NCBI GenBank assembly: GCA_014529385.2
Contig: CM043955.1
Coordinates: 154,163,640-154,227,639, forward strand
DNA: 64,000 nucleotides
Direction: 5' to 3'
Origin: Adiantum capillus-veneris
Lineage: Eukaryota > Streptophyta > Polypodiopsida > Polypodiales > Pteridaceae
This document shows, piece after piece, positions 31,962 through 44,247 of this stretch. Both the position numbers and the translations under genes were made by a program. The notes under the pieces are model-generated. The model saw only the letters and a program-made list of their open reading frames with translations, had not been told where the DNA came from and ran no database searches. The first letter of the stretch is position 1; each line of letters opens with the position of its first letter.

Positions 31962-32226
31962 CTGAATGTAGTCTTGAGTTATGTGAGGTTAAGGGTAGTA
32001 CTTTGGTTCAGTTTTGATAGAGAGTGCATTGAACAAGTTAGATGACTTGGAGTATGAGTTGGAGAGTGCATATGATTGAATTGATAATCATAAAAGGAAG
32101 AGTTGTAAGTCATTTGCAAGTAGGCAAAAGGTGTTTCAATTGTGTAAAGCATGTGGAAAATTTAAAGATGTTTTTGGGGATAAGTTTGAGTCAAGTGAGG
32201 AAGCGGATGATGATGCGTGTGATAGC

Positions 32227-33711
32227 ATGGTGATCATAAGCCAACATGAGGGGATGCCAAAGATGGTGGATAAGAAGGTTCAAGCGACCACACAAGAGTC
32301 TTTTCATTCTGTTATTTTTCCACTAGAGGGTAATAATCATGGAGTGATTGAGGATCATCCATTGGTAAATGACATGCATTTCATGTCTAATGCATATGTA
32401 AGGTCTTGGTTTACTCATGTTGAGAAGAGGCATAGTATATTCATGGGGGATGTTTCCAATCAAAAACATGTTGATGGGGAGTTGGATGATGTGGATGATG
32501 TGGATGATATCTCTACCCTAGGATATGAGATAGGAGAGAGGATGGAGATTGGTATATGGAGAGAGGACCTAAAGAGACAAGAGGGCCAAAAGGGTACCCC
32601 ACATAATTTCATACTCACACCTATCACTATTCATCCATTGACTGAGACTCATACTCACAATACTCATGAGAACGGTGTGTCTAAATTTGATGTGCTTTCA
32701 CTTATGTCTTATGATATGGATAATGATGATGATGTTATTGGAGAGTTTCTTCAATGTTGTGATGATATGGATGGAACTAATGTTGATGTGTATGAAGAAA
32801 GCAATATTTCTTGCTTAGATGAGAGATATTTGGTTAAAGAAAATCAGGTTCTTTGTGATGAAGCTCATGAGGATTTAGCTTACATTCTATTTTCTTATGG
32901 TGTTTTACTTGATGATATATTGTGTGATGGGATAAGTGTATCTATCCAAACAATGAAATTTTTAAAGCATTATGGGGCTTGTTTGCTTATGCATGTCATG
33001 ATGTTTTATATTCAAGTAATGCTAATTGTAATTGACAAGGTAAATTCTTTTACTCTCATTAAACCATGTTATCTCAAAGGTAATGATTTTATTGAGGTTG
33101 AAGCTCATAAAGGAGATGGAGATGTATGCAACATGGAGATGAAGACCATGTTTGTTAGCTATTCTTATGCTAACAAGGTTGAAGAATTATCATGGAAGAT
33201 GGTGTCTACTCGTTTCTCATGGAGTAGCAATACGCTTGTTTCTTTCTGGTTTTACAAGTATATTTTATATAATTTGAGATGGTTGTATCTCTTTATGATG
33301 TTCTCTCAACCTTGGCACAATGATCTATTTTGGCTCACATATATCTCATTAACCTTTGTACTCAAAAGCTTCATGAATTGGCACATTGATGTAATCCCTT
33401 GGGGAAATTTTGGGCGATGTTTAGTTTCTTTCTATGATGTATTTTGTGTACCTTGGTTTAAGTACCAGGCACTACACATTGCTTCATATGAAGATCCTAG
33501 CATTGAGTTTTTCATAGTGTTGTACGGTTTATTTGTATATCTTGGATTAGGTTCTAGGCACTATACTTTATGTTATATAGTAACCAGGGATTTTTGGGAA
33601 AATAGGATAAGGAATTTGACTTTGATCAAGGGATGTGTGGATCCATGTCGGATTTCTACAAAATTCACTATCGGGATGTGCCATGTGTTGACAGGCACAC
33701 TAGTATGTTAG
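32227..33711 (+). CDS. Orphan ORF of the 31.6-kb element (494 codons from ATG, open upstream)
   Basis: Uninterrupted frame from the ATG at 32227 to a TAG inside L2; the open frame extends upstream to a TGA at 32074 with coding-like sequence (SFASRQKVFQLCKACGKFKD), so the original start was earlier. The N-terminal half is acidic with Asp repeats (DDVDDVDD), the C-terminal half is aromatic and hydrophobic, with several stretches that could be membrane segments (LLMHVMMFYIQVMLIVI, FWFYKYILYNLRWLYLFMMF, EFFIVLYGLFVYLGLG). No family recognised. Long openness in a decayed region hints at recent constraint or a young copy. An envelope-like third ORF is one speculative reading. Confidence 0.5.
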   Translation: MVIISQHEGMPKMVDKKVQATTQESFHSVIFPLEGNNHGVIEDHPLVNDMHFMSNAYVRSWFTHVEKRHSIFMGDVSNQKHVDGELDDVDDVDDISTLGYEIGERMEIGIWREDLKRQEGQKGTPHNFILTPITIHPLTETHTHNTHENGVSKFDVLSLMSYDMDNDDDVIGEFLQCCDDMDGTNVDVYEESNISCLDERYLVKENQVLCDEAHEDLAYILFSYGVLLDDILCDGISVSIQTMKFLKHYGACLLMHVMMFYIQVMLIVIDKVNSFTLIKPCYLKGNDFIEVEAHKGDGDVCNMEMKTMFVSYSYANKVEELSWKMVSTRFSWSSNTLVSFWFYKYILYNLRWLYLFMMFSQPWHNDLFWLTYISLTFVLKSFMNWHIDVIPWGNFGRCLVSFYDVFCVPWFKYQALHIASYEDPSIEFFIVLYGLFVYLGLGSRHYTLCYIVTRDFWENRIRNLTLIKGCVDPCRISTKFTIGMCHVLTGTLVC

Positions 33712-34010
33712 TTATTTGGTCAGTCGGATACCGATGCTGGTCAGCCGGATATCTTTATATCAAAATTGTAGTAAGTCTCAGTCAGACTGTGGTGAATCAG
33801 ATATTTAACAATTGGGTGTATTTCAAGACTGAGGTTGTTATAAAAACATTCAGGTGAAGCAGGCTTATAAGTTCACTCTGCGCTTGTATGGATCCGACTG
33901 TAATGGGTTGAGGTTGTAGTTCCTTTCTTGATGAATAGAGTGAATTTGAGTTCTGTTCTAAGTTACATTTTTGCTCTATCATATCTCTTCTGTGTATCAG
34001 TTTGTTGTAT
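33686..34010 (+). repeat. LTR copy L2
   Basis: Begins TGTTGACAGGCACACTAG and ends TTTGTTGTAT. It includes CAGCCGGATATCTTTATATC, present in L3 but absent from L1, so L2 resembles L3 in that block. Confidence 0.85.
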
Positions 34011-34083
34011 GTGGTTCATCAACACAAAGAAAACTGAACCAAAGTACTACCCTTAACCTCACATAACTCAAGACTACATTCAG

Positions 34084-34402
34084 ATACAACAAAGTGATAC
34101 ATAGAAGAGATATGATAGAGCAAGAATGTAACTCCAAACAGAACTTAGATTCACTCTATTCATCAAGAAAGGAACTACAACCTCAACCCATTACTATCAG
34201 ATCCATACAAGTGCAGAGTGAGCTTATAAGCTTGCTTCACCTGAAGGTGGTTATAACAACCTCAATCTTGGAATACAACCAATTGTTAAATATCTGACTG
34301 ACCATAATCCAACTTACTACAATTCCGATAGAAAGATATCCGGCTGACCAGCATAGATATCCGACTGACCAAATAATTGACATACTAGTGTGCCTGTCAA
34401 CA
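34084..34402 (-). repeat. LTR copy L3, inverted
   Basis: Reverse complement of the same LTR, ending CCTGTCAACA at 34402. Together with L2 it forms an inverted repeat with arms of about 320 bp and a 73-bp loop. Confidence 0.88.
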
Positions 34403-34554
34403 CTTATAATATACTTTGTTGTGCTAGATGGTAACAAAAGGGAAACTTCAACATTAAAAGCATCAAAATTTTGCATGCATTGCTCAATTTGACAAAGGTA
34501 GACTACATTTTCAACCTAGTATAGATATCACATAACTTCCAAATCACCGTTTAT

Positions 34555-36072
34555 ATGAGTATGCCATGGTTCTTGAAGTATGGTGAGGGGTACTTCCCTC
34601 TCAACATGGAAAAGGCACACAATGTCGCTATGAAGGATAGGGAGGATGCTGCTTGTGGAGGTTCACATTGTGCACCACAACATACCCCAATGATGCACAT
34701 GGCCACAGAATCTAGTGTGCAGGTGTCTCAAAGAGAAGATATTGCTACTAAGTCTCAGGTGTGCGATTGGTCACTTTATTAAAAAAAGGGATTTTCAATG
34801 TCATCATGGAAGTTAGTATTTGATAGCAATTTCAATTTTGTTTCACAGATGAGCATTTCGGAGAGGCTACAGGCTCAAAAAGACCTATTCGTACCAAGGA
34901 AAAAAGTAAGTTGTGTTATTGCTCATAATAAGTAAAGGATTTTTCACTTTGTAATTGCTATCTTTTTTATGTTCAAGAAAGAGGATTGGAATGTTTGCGA
35001 AGGAAATAATTGACTTTTCTACAAGTCTTGAAATAGAAATATTGAATGTGTCGGTTAGTTATGTAGTCATCATTCAATGGGTGTCCTTCAAAAAAAGTGG
35101 TTTCTTATTGTTATGTGCAATAAGATCTAACTTGATTTGCTAACATTGTGTGGTCTTGTTTGTGGATTATGGAAGATACCAATGGTGGTTGTATTCAGAT
35201 GCGGCACATTTCAATTTGGAGAATACAAAGGAGGACATAAAGGATGCCTTGCTGAGCATTGTCGAGACACGCATTGTGGAGAAATGCCTTGTCCGTTCTG
35301 AGAGGGGTTGGCCATTGAGTTTGCAGTGAATGCCTCTATTTTATTTTTGCCATCCAATACTCCTGTGTATGGGCTATCAAAATCTGAGGTGCCAGATTGG
35401 AACAAAATGGAGGTATTCCAATTTGGACAACTCACTCAACTCACGCTTGCAATGGCCGAAGACAAAGGCGTGTTTGTATTTGTTTGCAAATCTAATAATT
35501 ATGTCATGGTTCCTCACATCTATGGTGTGGTTGGATGGCATGAAGACCACCTAAACATTGTGGTCTATAAGACACCAATCTACAAGAAACAAAGTAGGAA
35601 TGTGCGCTCATTGTTAATTAATGTCTATAATGAGGAAAGAGCTTACTTCACCAACGGAAGCCATTGAGATGTCTGAGGATGACACTTGATTTGATACATT
35701 GGAGGAGGAGGATTGAAAAAAACAAGAAGATGGCACACCATTACGAGTATAGTTTTGCATGTTGTAACTGAAAATACAGTTTAAATACTTTATTTGACCT
35801 TGTTTGATTTTGTAGGAGGTATGGACGTGGGCATTGCTTTATTTGGCAATTGCTTTCATAGCACAAACACACATGACGTTGTGGTCCAATTTGGAGGAGA
35901 CTACAAGGCACTGGCTTTGTTGTTGGGGAGCCAAATGGGTTGTATGGTAACAATATTTGAGAGCAACAAGCAATTTTCCACCAAACTGCACAATGTTTTG
36001 GATATGCAAGCCCTTCACTTAGAGAGATGCAGGAACGTAGAAAGAGGCATGCTAATGAGATGGATCATGTGA
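34555..36072 (+). pseudogene. Gene C: unrecognised multi-exon gene relic
   Basis: Exon-like pieces on the plus strand: 34555-34782 (His/Met-rich), 34849-34903 flanked by TTTGTTTCACAG and GTAAGTTG, about 35190-35667 and 35818-36072. The third reads GGHKGCLAEHCRDTHCGEMPCPF, a stop, then FAVNASILFLPSNTP and LAMAEDKGVFVFVCKSNNYV; the fourth reads DVVVQFGGDYKALALLLGSQ and CMVTIFESNKQF. The FGG...ALALG...VTIFES pattern faintly recalls a nucleotide- or AdoMet-binding strand-loop, but I would not name a function. At least one in-frame stop (near 35302) marks it as damaged or mis-spliced. Confidence 0.35.
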
Positions 36073-36486
36073 CAAGGGAAGCATTTTTGGTGGGGCCTCT
36101 ATCAAACATTGTGGAGCTAGATCCAGTAGCCCGTGCCTTAGAGTAGATATTTCAAGTTGCACCTCACATTATGCAAACAATAAAAGATTTTGTAAACTGT
36201 GATAAACAATTTATTTTTACATAAAATTCAATGGAGATATGTTTTTTGTCAAGTTGTATGCTCTTGTAATTATATGGATCTTTTGTCTTCTTGTGATCTT
36301 TTTTGTGAATTATGTGTGAGAGAGATATAGATTTGATGTGCAACACCTCTAGAGAGTTGTTCGCTCTTATATTAATATGGAGTTATTATATTCTTATGAG
36401 CCTTTTTATGAATTGTTGGAAAGGGGGGGTGGGGAAGAGATAGAGGGAGAGGGAGGCAAGTTTAGACAAGACAGATATGGAGAAAA

Positions 36487-36489
<3 letters not shown>
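36073..36489. other. Non-coding, AT-rich to purine-rich interval
   Basis: No ORF or repeat of note before the CA tract. Confidence 0.5.

Positions 36490-36521
<32 letters not shown>
36490..36521. repeat. (CA)16 microsatellite
   Basis: Uninterrupted CA run between purine-rich flanks. Confidence 0.95.
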
Positions 36522-36525
<4 letters not shown>

Positions 36526-37178
36526 GGATAGTGGGAGAGAGGGTGAGGAAGAGATAAAGACGCACTGAAAGGGAGAGAGTGAACGCGAGATAATCAGATT
36601 AGAAAAATAGAGAGAAATTCACAGAGAGAGAGAGAGTAATTCTTGGGACCTTCGGAGAATTCAAAAGTATTACGTGGAGCAAGCTTTTTGGACAGAGATA
36701 TATTGATTAAGGAATCTAGGGCAAGCTTGTTGGAGAGAGACTTTTCAAGAAATTTTCCATAAGGTTCAATTTTTTGACAAATCTCCCTATGAAGCTCGCT
36801 CCAAAAGCTCGCTTTGTACCCCAATTCCACCCACCCAACCCATGTACAAATACATACACAAATACAACTCACACAATTCTGGTTGCCTAGAAGGCCTAGT
36901 TTAAATAGTCCCTCATTTATGGCTACCAAATCCACTTTCTCTTGCACCACTTGCGATGATACAACAACCACGTGAGGACTACAACTAACTACCACTTGCA
37001 TGCTCATTCTCTATTTTTATTTTCAGCTTGCATGCCTGAAACCCCTTTGTCATTACTTTGCTCACCCGCTTTGTAGAATACTTGCCCACCCTTGCCTCCT
37101 TGCATAGTGGGTCCACACACACACAAAGAGACACACTCACATGTGCATAATCAAAAACCAGTAGTCCCTATCATTCAG

Positions 37179-37250
<72 letters not shown>

Positions 37251-37661
37251 CACTCTGTGAGCGTGCATACACACGTGTAACTCATAGGTTGAAAACAACT
37301 ATAGCTAATCAAAGGATGGCATCAATTTTACATGAAAATAGCATATGATCTTCAAGCTATGGATGACGCCAATAGACATCCCTTGACCAGATTGAGCTTT
37401 TTGGTGTCTTGATCAGCATACAGATAGATGTGTGTGCACCTACTCAATACGTTTAGCTTTCTTACTTGTTCTTGTTCAATTGTTGTGGGTTCTAGCTTTG
37501 AGTTTTCACACAACAATAACTTTAAACCACTTTGGTAGTGTAGTAATAGTAGGACATTTTATCTCTAAGCATAGGTATGATGGATTGATAATTGTTGGTG
37601 ACACCTTCTCACTTATGGTTGTAGCGCCAAAGACTGCAAAACACAAGACTTTTTAGATTGA
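36522..37661. other. Interval with simple repeats, no recognised gene
   Basis: Contains (TC)25 at 37181-37230 joined to (AC)10 at 37231-37250. Short ORFs on both strands resemble nothing known to me. Confidence 0.5.
37181..37250. repeat. (TC)25(AC)10 microsatellite
   Basis: Pure dinucleotide tracts back to back. Confidence 0.95.
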
Positions 37662-40540
37662 CACTTACTATTGGTTTCAATTCTTATATTACTGATGTGG
37701 TATTCCCTCAAGCTGGTAATGGTAGAGACCAATGCTCCGTTTGTTTTACATATTTGGGACAACTATTATGGCAGTTATGCCATAAACCTTAAATCAAGAT
37801 ATGGTAATGATTGTATGTTTTGAAAACATGATCTATATATAAATATCATGCCTTTGACCGCAGATGCGGGTCTCTATGGAGATGGTAGTAAATGGAATTT
37901 TTTGAAAATTTGATCAAACTACAAGCAGAATGCTGGAAAATTCTTTTAGAAATACTATATTTTAAGATATATGCACAAACAAGGATGAAATTCTTTTTAC
38001 TCTTTTCAACGTGGATAAGTTGAGAAGGCTATTGACATCTCTTGATCATTGGCTCTCAAATACATGAGCTTTTGTATGCACACAACACTTGTCATTCTTG
38101 ATATGCTCGTTCATAAAGTGGCTACAATAGATCTTTAACTCAAAAGAAATTTTGGCTACTAGTGGATAGAGGTTATGCGGTAGGTTCTACGGACATAAAT
38201 ATGTTTTAGGTTCTGTAGAGATACATATGTAGCTTGAAATTTCTTGAGAATGAAATTCAAAGCAGCCATATAGAGATCTTTGTAGATATGTGGACTGCCA
38301 AAGATTGGTTTTTTGGGGCTGAAATTGATGGTTAAATATTGGGCGAAGAAGCATTAATCTTTTAGTCCAACAAGGTCCTAAGTTTCAAAATAAGACTTTA
38401 CATGGGTTACTTTCAAGATGAACTTTCATACTTGCTTTTGAGCTACGATTTCATGGGTTTTTGAGATGAATTTTTGAGGAATTTTCATGCTTTTATGATA
38501 GAGTCTTTGCAACTTTTAAGCTGAACCGTATTGAAATTTTTAAGGAGAAAAGGACCTTTCTTTGGGTTCGATTAAAATCCCCTCACTACCCATACTTAAC
38601 TTTGACTTTAGGGCTAAAGTACCAGCATCAATATTAAATAATGATGCCATAAATTTGTGATCGTAAAACCATTGGTTTTTCTATCCATTTTCAAGGGAGA
38701 TACACCTACAATCTAGTGTCAATAATATGGCTCTATATATTTTCATAGTCACACAAATGAAGCTCACTACCTACTCTTTCTTCTTTGCATGCCCATTTGG
38801 CCTTAATGGGAAACCACATATATAGCTTCAACTTGACTTAATCCTCACCAGCCTTGTATGGTTTTTGGCTCAATACATATCTCATATTTAAAGGTTTTGG
38901 TGCATTGATGGTTATCATCTAGTTTGAGCTTTGACATGTTGGATTAACCTTTAGTGGACAACACCGCCTTGTGGAGGTAATGATGGACATGCTTAGGATA
39001 TTTGATCTTATTTTGGTAGCAACAACCATGGGTGTGAAACTCCGATGGGAGCATGGACTCCTTTTTGGCAATAATCTTTTTTAGGGCTAGAGTATACTTT
39101 TCCTATACAAAAACCCATCTTTCATTAAATCACCAGCATGTCTTCTTTTATGTTTAGAAAATTTTTATATATCCCAAAGATGAGGTCATGTATCGGATGC
39201 AATAGTTGTGGCATTATAGCCACAAAAACATTGTACCATGCTTTTTTTCCAACCCTTTTAAGACCCCCAACCAAGCGAATAATCCTGGGGTAGTGCACTA
39301 TGTAATCATGTTAACACTCCACGGCTTTCCCTTTACATAAAGGGAATACTGGATGCATGTCAAACTCCTAAACCAGTTGCTCCCAATCTCTCCTCAAATC
39401 CTATTGAATGGCCATAGAGGTGGACCAATGAGAATTAGGCTAGAGTAAATTTATTCTAATCAATTTAAAAATGCTTGATAAAAGAACCAATAGAATTTAA
39501 TCTCCCTAGAAGACTATTGGATAGTCTACCAAGGGGTCCAATGAGCATTCAGCAGCTCAATGGCTTGCATGATTCCTATTGGCCAGACGACTAAGAGGTA
39601 CAATAAGAGTTTAGTTGAATTATTTAGTTATCTAAAGCTCTCACAAAAGAGGAAAGGGGGACATTTGTCAAAAGGCTATCAACTATGCTTCTAATTTGTG
39701 ATTGGCTAAGCTTTACATGAGCCAATGGGAGGAGGCGAGCATGAGCATTTAGCAAGAGGGGTCAACCAATATGAGAGATAGAGAGGGCTGAATTTTACTC
39801 TAACACAATGCTACACACACACACACACACACACACACAACTCATGTGTGCAAGAAGAACTCCATCTCTTTCTCCAAGCATTGAGAAGTAGGGGCCTACA
39901 CCAACATCTCTTGGCTATGGAATACAAATCCAACCAAGAGCCAAGATTCAATGGCATGCTCATCTCCTCTACCATGCTAATTACTAAGCAAAGCTATGCT
40001 ATTATAGTGATTATGTGAGGATAATACTTCTTTCTCGTAAGATACATCTTCTTCCTCTCAATCTATCTTCATTCCCTGCTAGCTCTCACCATTTTTGAAG
40101 GTGTGTGAGGTCTTGGGACTAAGGCTAGGTACACTAGGTGTGTTTTCCAAGCATAATTTGGTGTATGAAGCCTCCATCTTCATTACACCAACTAGTTTTA
40201 TCAAGGAACACAAAGATTGTATTGTACAAAAGTCTTCTTTGATGGGAGAAGCTATAATACAAAGCCTTTATGGAGGGGGGACCGGCTCCATGTAAATCCG
40301 TCCTCAATTGTTGTCAAATATTCTATTTCTCTCTCTTTTCAAGTATTTTTAGTGCCAAATTAGCTAGGTGTAAACTGCTATGTTGCTTTCTCAAATAAAG
40401 TACTCTCTCTATGCTCATTAGGAACTTGTTCTTAATGACATGCTCATTATGTTATCAATTTCAGCTACACACAAGTTACTAGTGAATTAAATGTTACATG
40501 GGCAAAGACAACTATCAAAGTCATTTGTATATATACAAGG
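37662..40540. repeat. Segment X: left copy of a duplicated non-coding block
   Basis: 2,879 bp matching 47843-50747 with scattered substitutions and small indels. No coding signal. It contains a partial MITE-like left end (CCTGGGGTAGTGCACTATG at about 39284) and an AC tract near 39812-39840. It runs directly into LTR-A with AAGG at the join. Confidence 0.93.
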
Positions 40541-42486
40541 TGAGGCAAGCTTTTCCATGCATGGGAACCCCCCCATATATCTTTTCCCTTTTACCAAAAT
40601 ATTTTCTATTATATAAGTTACTTTTGATTTTTCTTCCTTTTTCACAAACGTGTCAGCCTTTATTAAATAAATAAGACTTACGCTAATCAATCACGATGTA
40701 GCATAAATAAGTAAGCTTTCATTGTTGATGTCTCTTTTGACCTTAAATATTAAATATATATATTCTAAATTACATTATATATTTTAGTATTTTCAAATAT
40801 ATTTTTCATGTATATATATTATTCCACCCAACCAAATATTTTATTCACTAGTTTTCATTTTCAAACCTCAACCCCACTTTCAAATTTCAATAATACCTCC
40901 ATCTAGATGATTGCCAATCTTTTCAAAACTCTAGGTCATGTTTTCATACACATGAAGGAGCTTACACTTGAAGGCAAGAGAGAAGTCCACTCAAAGGGGA
41001 CCACCAAAAGACCTTTGCAGCCACAAATATTACATTATTTGGCTAAATTTTTTAAGTAGATAAGAACCCCGAATCTAAAGGAGCGTTCAACATGAAAGAT
41101 GTAGCTCGTGATCTCGACTTTTAGCTCAATGTTTTTCAGAATTTTTGGAGTTATGAACACGGAGATATGATTTTTGTAGTGGACCCCAATTTTCTCGTGT
41201 AATGGTGACACATGCCATCCCCAATTTTCTTCCCTCTAGAATGGCTATGGTTCTACAAGTCTTCAAGCATGATTACAAGAGACAAGGCTCTTTTAATGAG
41301 GTCTTGGCAAGTCTAGAGTGATTCTATCACCATTTTTGGAGGATCCATCCTCATCAACAACTATCCACCTTTGACAATCTCTCTTGTAAATTTCTTACCT
41401 CTCTCTTCTCTCCCTAATAAGCTTATATCTAGCCAAAGCTAGACTATTGTAAATATCTCCTATCCTCTACATCCTACCCACATTATCTCATCTTCTCTCT
41501 CTATTGACTCTGGTATTTTAAATAATGAGGAGACAAGATGGGAGCCACAGTCACATGCACCCCATTTTCCTAGTCACCAAAGTGGGACACTCACCTGAAA
41601 TAGAAATATTGCTAAATCCTCCCCTCCTTCCCTATATAAGGAGGCCATGAGAGCTTACTTGAAAAAAACACAAACACAAACACACACACACACACACACA
41701 CCTATCCATACACACTCTTGTGCTACATGCTTGTGGTATGAACCCTAATCACATAATCACAACACCATCATCATCACCATCACCATGCACAAAAGATGAG
41801 CACCACACCTCCACACCACTTGTAACTAAGGGTTGAAGGCACAATTTCAAGAAGAAGAAGGGTGGACACACTCTTGATATTCCTCTCCATCAACTCCCAT
41901 CTCTCCATTATGCCTCCTACGATCTTGTCCTCTTCTTATTTTCCTGCCATACGCTACCTATGGTATTCATCTTTTGCAAGCAATCAACACACTCCATCTT
42001 GGTGCCATACTTTGTGTGGCTTTGGATACATCTTATTGTGAGTATGGTATATGCTTGTTCCTTGACTTTTTTTTCTGCTTATGTAAAGGTGTGTGGATTC
42101 ACCACCATACACACACACACACACTCTCTCTCTCATATTCCTATCATCTTGCTACTTCCATATTGAGGTGTGCGGATTCGCCACCTCTTGTATGATAAGC
42201 TCGCAAGTTTCCCCTACCTCATTATCTTCCTTACTAACATGCACGAGTAGCAAGCCCATTCTCACTCATTCACCACTCCTCTCATCTTATTCTCCGACCA
42301 CCCCATGCCACATTTGGGCGTGGATCTTGAAATTGTTTTCCATGGCATGCTTCATTGTGTATATGTATGCGTCCTAGCCGCATATCTTGCTAGGTGGTGC
42401 CCCTATTGTGTATCCCGCATGATGAGGCCATTGTGCATAGTCTTGGTGTAGAGGCCACCGAGTCTATTTTTCACTTCCGCCTCTCA
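40541..42486 (+). mobile_element. LTR-A, 5' LTR of Gypsy element 1
   Basis: 1,946 bp from TGAGGCAAGC to GCCTCTCA. TATATAA box at 41633-41639, CA tract, CACCATCACC run and two GTGTG(C/T)GGATTC(G/A)CCA-type blocks. Preceded by AAGG. The inner edge is followed by TTTGCGGCCCCCAC, a mutated primer site (element 2 keeps TTTGGTGCCCCCAC). Confidence 0.9.
41633..41639 (+). promoter_or_regulatory. TATA box of LTR-A
   Basis: CCCTATATAAGGAGG; the same box occurs at 51839-51845, 53830-53836 and 56948-56954 in the sister LTRs. Confidence 0.7.
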
Positions 42487-42555
42487 TTTGCGGCCCCCAC
42501 GGAGGAGGGCTCTTGAAACCTTCAGTTTACAAGGCTGACTTGTTTACTTCTCTTC

Positions 42556-43786
42556 ATGGACGAGTGGCTTCTTGAATTCTCTAATTGGACCACTGAAGAG
42601 GAGGAGCTTCAAGCAGGTTTGACACAAGTCATCAAGACACTCTTGCCAGGGTGTTGTATTGTTAGCATAGAAGAAGTGGTAAGACCCTCTTTCCCTACTC
42701 AGATTGTTTACATTTCTCATCATCCCCGCAAGCGTAAAATCAAGGCACAAGCTGCATCATGCTCACATTGTAGCCAAAAACCACACCTTCGACATGAGTG
42801 CAACCCAAAGTGAAGAAAAGGCCATCATTTTCTCCCTCGACATCTTCACAGGCGTTCTCAAATCAGTAGGCTTTCAAGTAGCACCAGGCTTCTCTACATC
42901 TACGTCCACATCTTTCCCACCTATTCCACCTACGCCCACAAAAAGCCTTCACAACTTGAGGAAGCTACTACGAACGCGTGGTCCCTCCCTCTCCCTTGCA
43001 CCAAAAGATTCAAGGGTTTTCCAGCGCCGACAATCACCCCGTCTTCAAAACAAAAGGGTAAATCCTCCAAAGTCTTTCTATACCTCACTCTCATCTCATG
43101 AGCCAGGAACTAGGAACAGCAGCATGGATTCTACGTCGTCTATCGAGTGAAGTGGCGGATCTTGTCATCAACAAGGTCTTTGACACTGGTTTTTCTTGGC
43201 GGAAAGACAAGACCCTCCACCTCCAAGGGGTGTTGCTTGTGGATCAAGGCTATGATGATGACTTTATAGCTTGCTATGTATCCATCCAACTTGGATTAAT
43301 ACAAGTGGTAAGACTCACCACCTACCTCATCACACCTGTGTATACATTAGATGGCACTCTATCTTGCAGGAAAGTGAAGTTGCTCAAAGAGAGAGAGTTC
43401 AATCTTTTCCAAGAGCTTGCTAGAGGGACAGTCCTAGAGCTAGAAGACGAAGACAACCTTGTCCTGTGGTACTATAAATTTGACCTCGACTACCAAGAGC
43501 TCTACACCTCTGACTATAACCTTCCACCACGAAGGAGAGAGCCTTTCCGAATTATCATGTGATGGACCCAGCGCATCAGCCTTTTGCAAGGAACCAAACT
43601 TATGCACCACAACGAATTCAATCAATCAAAGTAATCTTGGACCGCAAGATGTTTTATCAGCAGATCATTACAACCATGTTTGGTAGAGAACGACTGCAAG
43701 AGATAAACACCTCTTCTCTACCCTTTATCCTCCCTATGATAAATCATGAAGTGTCTTTTGATGTAGTTATTTTCATCCTTGTATAG
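42556..43786 (+). pseudogene. Leader region of Gypsy element 1 with small ORFs
   Basis: Between LTR-A and gag. ORFs at 42556-42813 (DEWLLEFSNWTTEEEEL, also found in element 2 as EYEGFSNWTTEEEEL, and a CCHC-like CSHCSQKPHLRHEC tail), 43098-43562 (154 codons, no match in element 2) and 43562-43786 (75 codons, conserved in element 2). Each is short and separated by stops or frame changes, so the region is either a set of leader peptides or a decayed longer protein. Product unknown. Confidence 0.5.
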
Positions 43787-43881
43787 TATGTTTTCCATCC
43801 ATCGAGCACCCAGGTATGGAATCTCTATTAAAAAAATAAAAAATAAAAAATCTAAGACTAGTTAATTTTCTCACTCTCACA

Positions 43882-44247
43882 ATGGCAAGTGTAGCATTTC
43901 CAACATTTACTGGTAAGGTGGGTGAGGATGCTGCAGACTTTCTAGACAACTTGGAAATAGCATGTGTCATCTCTACGAGAGATGATGATGCTTCGCGCTT
44001 GCGCATCTTCCCACTTCTAATGAAGGTAGAGGCAAGATCATGGTACAATGCCTTGGCACAAGCAACCAAGGAACGGTGGGACTTATTAAGAGCAGCCTTT
44101 GTCAAGCGTTTTGGAGAGGGCACAACATCAGAGAAGCTATGGAAATTGTTGACAGAGTTGAAGCAGGGCAGTATGCTGAAATACGCATCATATGAGTCAA
44201 ACTTTGTATTTATGGGGGCGATGGGTTGCATCGCTAAGAGAGGATGA
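43882..44247 (+). pseudogene. Gypsy element 1 gag, N-terminal part, ended by a 2-base deletion
   Basis: ATG at 43882 (MASVAFPTFTGKV). The retrotransposon gag domain is clear: ADFLDNLEIACV, WYNALAQATKERWDLLRAAF. Near 44205 element 1 lacks two bases present in element 2 (GTATTTATGG versus GTAGATTTATGG), so the frame leaves gag and stops at 44247. The correct continuation is the overlapping frame starting 44192. Confidence 0.88.

Larger units (their letters stand above)
31610..34402 (+). mobile_element. Non-autonomous LTR element with an extra inverted LTR
   Basis: Outer ends are TGTTGACAGG (31610) and CCTGTCAACA (34402), flanked by CTTAT on both sides (31605-31609, 34403-34407). Order: LTR copy L1 (31610-31961, plus), leader and long ORF, L2 (33686-34010, plus), 19 unique bases, an inverted 54-bp copy of the leader that follows L1 (34030-34083), then L3 (34084-34402, minus). 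No protease, RT or integrase. The matching 5-bp duplicates mean L1 and L3, both presenting the same LTR start, were the two integrated ends. Confidence 0.85.

Noticed and set aside
33797-34297. Two similar 61-67-codon ORFs in opposite orientation
   Set aside because: Antisense readings of LTR copies L2 and L3; similarity is due to the inverted LTR.
41960-42377. ORFs in the Gypsy LTRs (repeated in all copies)
   Set aside because: Same non-coding LTR block in every copy, frames not conserved, overlaps CA/TC tracts.
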